Source: Rhynochetos jubatus (taxonomy: Eukaryota; Chordata; Aves; Eurypygiformes; Rhynochetidae). Taken from it: a stretch of 64,000 nt of DNA. A model generated the notes under the pieces. It had not been told where the DNA came from, searched no databases, and was given only the letters and a program-made list of their open reading frames with translations. A program made the translations under genes and the position numbers. The stretch spans positions 25,937,098-26,001,097 of the forward strand of contig CM050658.1 of NCBI GenBank assembly GCA_027574665.1, in the 5' to 3' direction. Below, piece after piece: positions 61,701-64,000 of the stretch (position 1 is the stretch's first letter; the number at the start of each line of letters is the position of its first letter).

Positions 61701-64000
61701 AACCTCATTTTAAAGTTTTGCTCTGCAAAACCAGTGCACAGACAGACCTGAACTGCAGTACTGAGTTTTGTAGAGTTTGGAGGAAATGGTTAACTTCAAG
61801 GAAGGGCTGTTTGATGAATAGCAGATAAAGAAACAGCACACTAAAGAATCATTTCTTAAATCTTAGTTGTGTGTCAGTCCTTGTGTTTCATTGACATCGA
61901 AGTCATCTTTCACCTTAAATAACAGGAGACAGCTGTATTTCCTCATGGACTCCTTCAAGATTACTCCTGAGAGGTAAGCAGCATGCTCATTTAACTTAAG
62001 CTGCAGCATGCTTTGTGCCTTTATTCTTCTTTTGCTGAATTTTAATATATTATTTGCCATATTGCTGAAATAGTCATTAAGCTCACTGTGACAAAATCGT
62101 TTGTCAGTGAGCAGAGGCAACAGAAAGCCAAAGCACCTGGGAGCGGGCGCTCTCTTGCCTGTGTGCTCACATCCCTGACCGCTGACAGTCTGGGATTTCA
62201 GCAAGGGTACGTGCCCAGTTTGCTGACTCTGGATACACAGCTCTTCCTTTGGTTTTCACCTGGATATTGACAGACGATGCATCATAGCCCTGTCATCTCC
62301 TAAAGAGCTTAGGGCTGAACTAGCTGATGCTGGGCTTTACCATATCTCTGTGAGCTCAGTAGTGTTGCTTCAAGTTTCTGTCTGAAGGCTTAGACGTGAA
62401 ATGCCCTCTTGGTTAATGCTTCAAGCAGGTTTAAAAAGCTTTTTGAGTTTGTTTTCTAAGCGGTCATATTCTAAAGTTTATCTTCACTTTAAGGAGGAAA
62501 ACTGTGATTTGCTGGGATTTGCATGTGTTTGAATCTCACGTGCTGAGCTGAATGCTTCTAGACTGCAGGTTTCTGACAGACATATCCTATTCATCTGAAC
62601 AGAGCAGGCTATTATACAAATTGTCCAAGGCCTATTTTATTCAAAATGAGCTATCTTTCTGGCTTTACATAAGCTGAAGAAGATAATCTTTTTGCAAACC
62701 TGACTGAAAGTCAGTAGACCAAATTGTGTAAAAAGAGTTTGGTATTTCAATTTAAAATTATGTTGAGGATGGAACAGAAAAGGAACTTTTGTGGAAAGTT
62801 ATGATTAGGACAAAAATAATTCTAGCACAACGGTCTCCCTTTGGAAAAAGGGGTTTCATTAACATCAGCCTATAGCTGAGTGTTATCAGAGCTGTCAGTC
62901 ACAAGAAGAGGCCATTAGACATGAAATTCTATGGAAGGATTGTAGGTGGACAGCCTGTCTGTTTATATCTTCCATGCGTTAACTACCACCACACTTTCTG
63001 ATTTGAGAAATATGAGGATATTTTATTTAATCGAAAATGCTGACACAAGGAATGTCTAAGATTCTTGTGAGGGAGAGTGTGCTACTTCACTCTGACTGAA
63101 TTCTGTGAAGAGTTTAGATTATACATTTTTTCTGTCTTGTAACTCATTTGTAATGTTCTTGAGTTCGATTTCAGATGTGATGTATATGTGTGAAGCTGGA
63201 CATTGCCTAATATTTATGTGTGTTGTAGGATCTGTGACTTGGCAAGACGGTGATGAGTTTAGCTGTATATTTTCCTTTAAGAGTTTCTCAGCAATGAAAC
63301 AGTAGGGTCATCTTCATGAAAATAATGATAAATAACTGCCACAACACTTGTGTCTATTATTGAAGTAGCATATATCCCAAGGTGATATTTTACAAATATG
63401 AAAGATATTTCTCTTTTTAATGTTTTCTACGTTAATTGAATCAAAAGACTTTAAAGCACTAATTGAAAATGCCAGAAATCTAAATTATAGTATTAATGTA
63501 AGATGATTATTTTTGCAGTTTTACTACTATTTTTAAATTGTTGGCTATTGTTCTCATATCTTTCTGAATGAAATGTTACTGAAATTGCAGTTTGTATACA
63601 GAGGGAGAAAAAAAATAAGCTCAGAATGTTTTTGTTGACTGTGATGGATGCTTGATGTCCAACATTTTTGATATATATACAAATAGATGACAATTGCCGG
63701 TTACTCAGCTGACTTTATGTGATGTGTTACCAAACTTTTTCTGGCTGCATGTAGTATCATTTCCACAGACTGTGATGATTCCTTTTGAATTTAGTATTGA
63801 GGGCTTTCGTATCAATTGCATTTTCTGATTTATTTTATTACACCTATCCAAGCCATTAGAAAGCTAAGGCTTTCAAATTTATCTGTATGTGATCTGAGTA
63901 AACCTAACACCTCACCAATCTAAGGATGGCCCTGAGCAAACCAAGGCTCTTTATCCAAAATAGTAACTTGACCAGTATATGTACTCTGTTTACAAGGAAG
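61701..64000. other. Non-coding stretch to the right edge
   Basis: AT-rich sequence with no recognised gene, repeat or RNA. The longest open frame (113 codons at 61863-62204, reverse) has no domain I know. If the CpG-island gene is real, this is still its intron. Confidence 0.5.

Noticed and set aside
1..64000. CRISPR arrays, tRNA or rRNA genes, bacterial-type operons
   Set aside because: None were seen. The tandem repeats present are microsatellites or ERV-internal repeats, and the window is vertebrate in character.

Overview
This window looks like ordinary vertebrate nuclear DNA from a bird. The evidence is a CR1 retrotransposon with the characteristic 3' end, a second short CR1 3' fragment, a third CR1 fragment in reverse orientation, and several LTRs ending TGTCATGGTTT-like / TG(T)GCTGG-like that belong to an avian endogenous retrovirus (ERV) superfamily. 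The rest is AT-rich, CpG-poor sequence with microsatellites and no operon-like packing. A passerine is plausible from the LTR types, but I cannot fix the order or species.

Layout: 1-42290 is gene-poor and probably intergenic. It holds a 260-bp polypyrimidine tract (3482-3741), a reverse-oriented ERV LTR (5626-6195), a 5'-truncated, mutated CR1 (20352-21807), a solo LTR with perfect 5-bp target duplication (24675-25481), a CR1 3' tail (33055-33287) and another solo LTR with a perfect target duplication (36646-37264). About 42290-43100 is a CpG island, the only strong promoter-like element. Inside it, an ATG at 42927 opens a 103-nt coding exon that ends at a consensus splice donor. A matching second coding exon lies 6.65 kb downstream (49680-49809); its only open frame is the one demanded by the phase of exon 1. 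The gene is therefore inferred to run on the + strand past the right edge, with large introns. I do not recognise the protein.

The inferred gene body (43030-64000) contains intron sequence, a reversed CR1 fragment (50062-50225), a third solo LTR of the same family as the one at 24675 (57472-58307), and an old, decayed ERV-derived block with a roughly 47-bp internal tandem repeat (about 61030-61700).

Almost all long open frames other than the two exons are explained by repeats (polypyrimidine tract, LTRs, CR1), by GC-rich CpG-island sequence, or by chance. I found no tRNA, rRNA or CRISPR array, and I do not see a clear previously undescribed system. The most useful second looks are the unrecognised CpG-island gene and a few splice-flanked candidate exons in the upstream 42 kb.
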